The notes under the pieces are model-generated. The model searched no databases. It saw only the letters and a program-made list of their open reading frames with translations, and was not told the DNA's origin. From an uncultured Methanosarcinales archaeon (GTDB taxonomy: Archaea; Halobacteriota; Methanosarcinia; Methanotrichales; Methanotrichaceae): a stretch of DNA of 7,014 bases. Within the stretch, counting starts at the first letter, position 1. Each line of letters begins with the position of its first letter. Positions 6,160 through 7,014 of the stretch are shown in pieces. The stretch is from positions 1-7,014 of the forward strand of contig CALMJN010000349.1 in the NCBI GenBank assembly GCA_937864385.1, given 5' to 3'. The position numbers were made by a program, and so were the translations under genes.

Positions 6160-6178
6160 TAAAGACAGCTAAAGACAG
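6160..6178. repeat. 9-bp direct repeat with 10-bp period
   Basis: TAAAGACAG occurs at 6160-6168 and again at 6170-6178. The spacing of one helical turn and the position just upstream of the ribosome binding site of the ATPase cluster would suit an operator bound by a dimeric regulator. The repeat is short and could be a chance duplication. Confidence 0.55.
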
Positions 6179-6326
6179 AAATTTCAGGATCGTTTCGATT
6201 GGTACATGGCCCGATCTTGCACCCTTGTTTCTTTCCGGGGTTTTAGGGCCAGGCAATCGAGCCAGGCGGCGGCTTTGGACCTGAAATCGGCCAGACCTGC
6301 CTCTGCGATATGCGCAATTGCAGCCT
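6179..6326 (-). other. Spacer between the TM2 gene and the ATPase cluster, with an open frame lacking a start
   Basis: No gene is supported here. One minus-strand frame stays open from inside the 3' end of the TM2 gene (near 6345) down to TGA at 6184-6186. It reads like protein (for example IAEAGLADFRSKAAAWLDCL) and is GC-rich like the coding DNA nearby, but it has no ATG, GTG or TTG at a sensible place. It may be the remnant of a gene end or a chance frame. The promoter for the ATPase cluster should lie near its left end, around 6170-6200, but no convincing TATA box is visible. Confidence 0.35.
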
Positions 6327-6728
6327 TTATTCGTACTTCATGGTGAAATCTGCATCGGACATGGTCAGGAGGAGGATGAAATCGTATATGCCTAAGATCA
6401 TGGTGACAATCAGCCCCACCGCAGTTAGGCTTATCAAAATATAGATTATTCCCATCTTGGCATTTCCAAGATAGAACTTATGCGCGCCTGCCACCCCTAA
6501 GAATAGAGCAAGCAATGCCGCGGCAATCTTGGTCCTTCCGCTCCTGGTTGTTCCTGGCAGGGGTCTGACTCGGACTCCGCAATGAGGGCATATCTCCGCT
6601 TTGAGACTGATTTCGCCGCCGCATTCAGAACAATGCCTGGTTGTTCTGACGGGAATGCTCTGTGATTGCTGATCACCCTCGAATTGATGATTATTATTCT
6701 CTATGCTATCGATATCATCTTCTGTCAT
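6327..6728 (-). CDS. Zinc-ribbon and TM2-domain membrane protein
   Basis: The 133-aa product starts with an acidic, Asn/Gln-rich segment (1-30), then a zinc ribbon with C33-x-x-C36 and C47-x-x-C50 (CSECGG...CPHCG), then a TM2 domain (about 66-133). The TM2 domain has two hydrophobic helices (about 68-86 and 92-121). The diagnostic GAHKFYLGNAKMGIIYIL lies between and into the second, and GIYDFILLLTM closes it. TM2 proteins are small inner-membrane proteins of unknown biochemical role, widespread in bacteria and archaea and often joined to zinc ribbons. GAGG eight bases before ATG 6728 is a modest ribosome binding site. It follows the Pro/Ala-rich zinc-ribbon gene by 45 bp on the same strand, so the two may be co-transcribed unless the T-tract between them terminates. 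It is separated from the ATPase cluster by about 200 bp. Confidence 0.9.
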   Translation of the reverse strand: MTEDDIDSIENNNHQFEGDQQSQSIPVRTTRHCSECGGEISLKAEICPHCGVRVRPLPGTTRSGRTKIAAALLALFLGVAGAHKFYLGNAKMGIIYILISLTAVGLIVTMILGIYDFILLLTMSDADFTMKYE

Positions 6729-6751
6729 TCTGATTGCCTCATCCTGGCAGC

Positions 6752-6757
6752 AAAAAA
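6752..6757 (-). terminator. Possible T-tract terminator
   Basis: Six A residues on the plus strand give TTTTTT on the minus strand, 17 bases after the stop codon of the zinc-ribbon gene to the right. Archaeal RNA polymerase can stop at such runs without a hairpin. The tract is short and also lies close to the TM2 start, so termination would be at best partial. Confidence 0.25.
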
Positions 6758-6773
6758 GTAATAGTGGTCTTCC

Positions 6774-7014
6774 CTAGCCGTTCAGATCAGAAGTGCAGTG
6801 CGAGCATTTCACTGCTGCTTTTGGTATGCTCTCCTTGCAATAGGGGCATTCCTTGGTCGTCGGCTCCTTGGGCGGTTCCGGCTTGGCCGGGGGCTGCGAC
6901 GGGGCCGCCTCGGTCTTGGCCGGCGCCTCCGGCTTCATGGCGTTCGGGTCCGCCTTGGGCGCAACGGGGGCCGGGGTGGCGGGCGCCGCAACCGCCGCCG
7001 GGGCGACGTTCTTT
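6774..7014 (-). CDS. C-terminal part of a Pro/Ala-rich protein ending in a zinc ribbon, possibly MscL
   Basis: The window holds the last 79 codons and the TAG stop; the start lies beyond 7014. About 52 residues form a low-complexity Pro/Ala/Lys linker (for example APAKTEAAPSQPPAKPEPP). The protein then ends in a zinc ribbon, ECPYCKESIP followed by KCSHCTSDLNG, with two CxxC pairs. This ending resembles the C-terminal tail of some large-conductance mechanosensitive channel (MscL) proteins, which is my best guess, but the channel helices are outside the window. Other zinc-ribbon membrane proteins are possible. The linker DNA is strikingly GC-rich and uses almost only G- or C-ending codons, while the zinc-ribbon codons (ATA CCA AAA GCA GCA) look like the neighbouring genes. 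Confidence 0.8.
   Translation of the reverse strand, partial: KNVAPAAVAAPATPAPVAPKADPNAMKPEAPAKTEAAPSQPPAKPEPPKEPTTKECPYCKESIPKAAVKCSHCTSDLNG

Noticed and set aside
6053..6256. A 67-codon minus-strand frame starting with TTG
   Set aside because: It has a rare start codon with no ribosome binding site and no recognisable motif, and it overlaps the more plausible CHSC frame. Its apparent GGKS motif lies outside any P-loop context.

Overview
The window looks like a chromosomal segment of a methanogenic archaeon, most likely in or near Methanosarcinales (Methanothrix-like, an inference). The main evidence is a full-length homologue of methanogenesis marker protein 12, a family confined to methanogens. 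Strong GGAGG or GGTGATC-type ribosome binding sites and BRE/TATA-like boxes also look archaeal. The segment carries no rRNA, tRNA or insertion sequence that I can recognise.

Layout. Positions 1-144 are the trailer end of a CRISPR array: one partial repeat, one complete 37-bp repeat and one decayed terminal repeat. A 70-aa possible tail-anchored protein (185-397, minus) follows, then an AT-rich spacer. At 602-1426 (minus) lies a decayed gene related to a conserved hypothetical family that resembles topoisomerase VI-A/TOPRIM proteins. It is broken by three frameshifts and an in-frame TGA. A 35-aa single-span membrane microprotein with a near-perfect Shine-Dalgarno (1580-1687) is the only plus-strand gene that I support.

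The core of the window is a minus-strand gene cluster transcribed from about 6180 down to 1751. In order it holds: a possible 34-aa CxxC microprotein (6022-6126), preceded by an in-frame ATG-TAG start-stop pair with its own ribosome binding site; an 800-aa HerA/FtsK-type ATPase with a C-terminal coiled coil (3601-6003); a 173-aa trypsin-like serine protease without a signal peptide (3025-3546); methanogenesis marker protein 12, an ASKHA-fold putative ATPase (2023-2982); and a 97-aa Cys-containing small protein (1751-2044) overlapping it by 22 bp. The tight spacing and shared strand suggest co-transcription. A joint role for a hexameric ATPase pump, a protease and a methanogenesis marker is not established and is the most interesting functional question here.

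The right edge holds two more minus-strand genes, each encoding a zinc ribbon: a TM2-domain membrane protein (6327-6728), and the C-terminus of a Pro/Ala-rich protein ending in a zinc ribbon (6774 to beyond 7014), which may be an MscL-type mechanosensitive channel tail.
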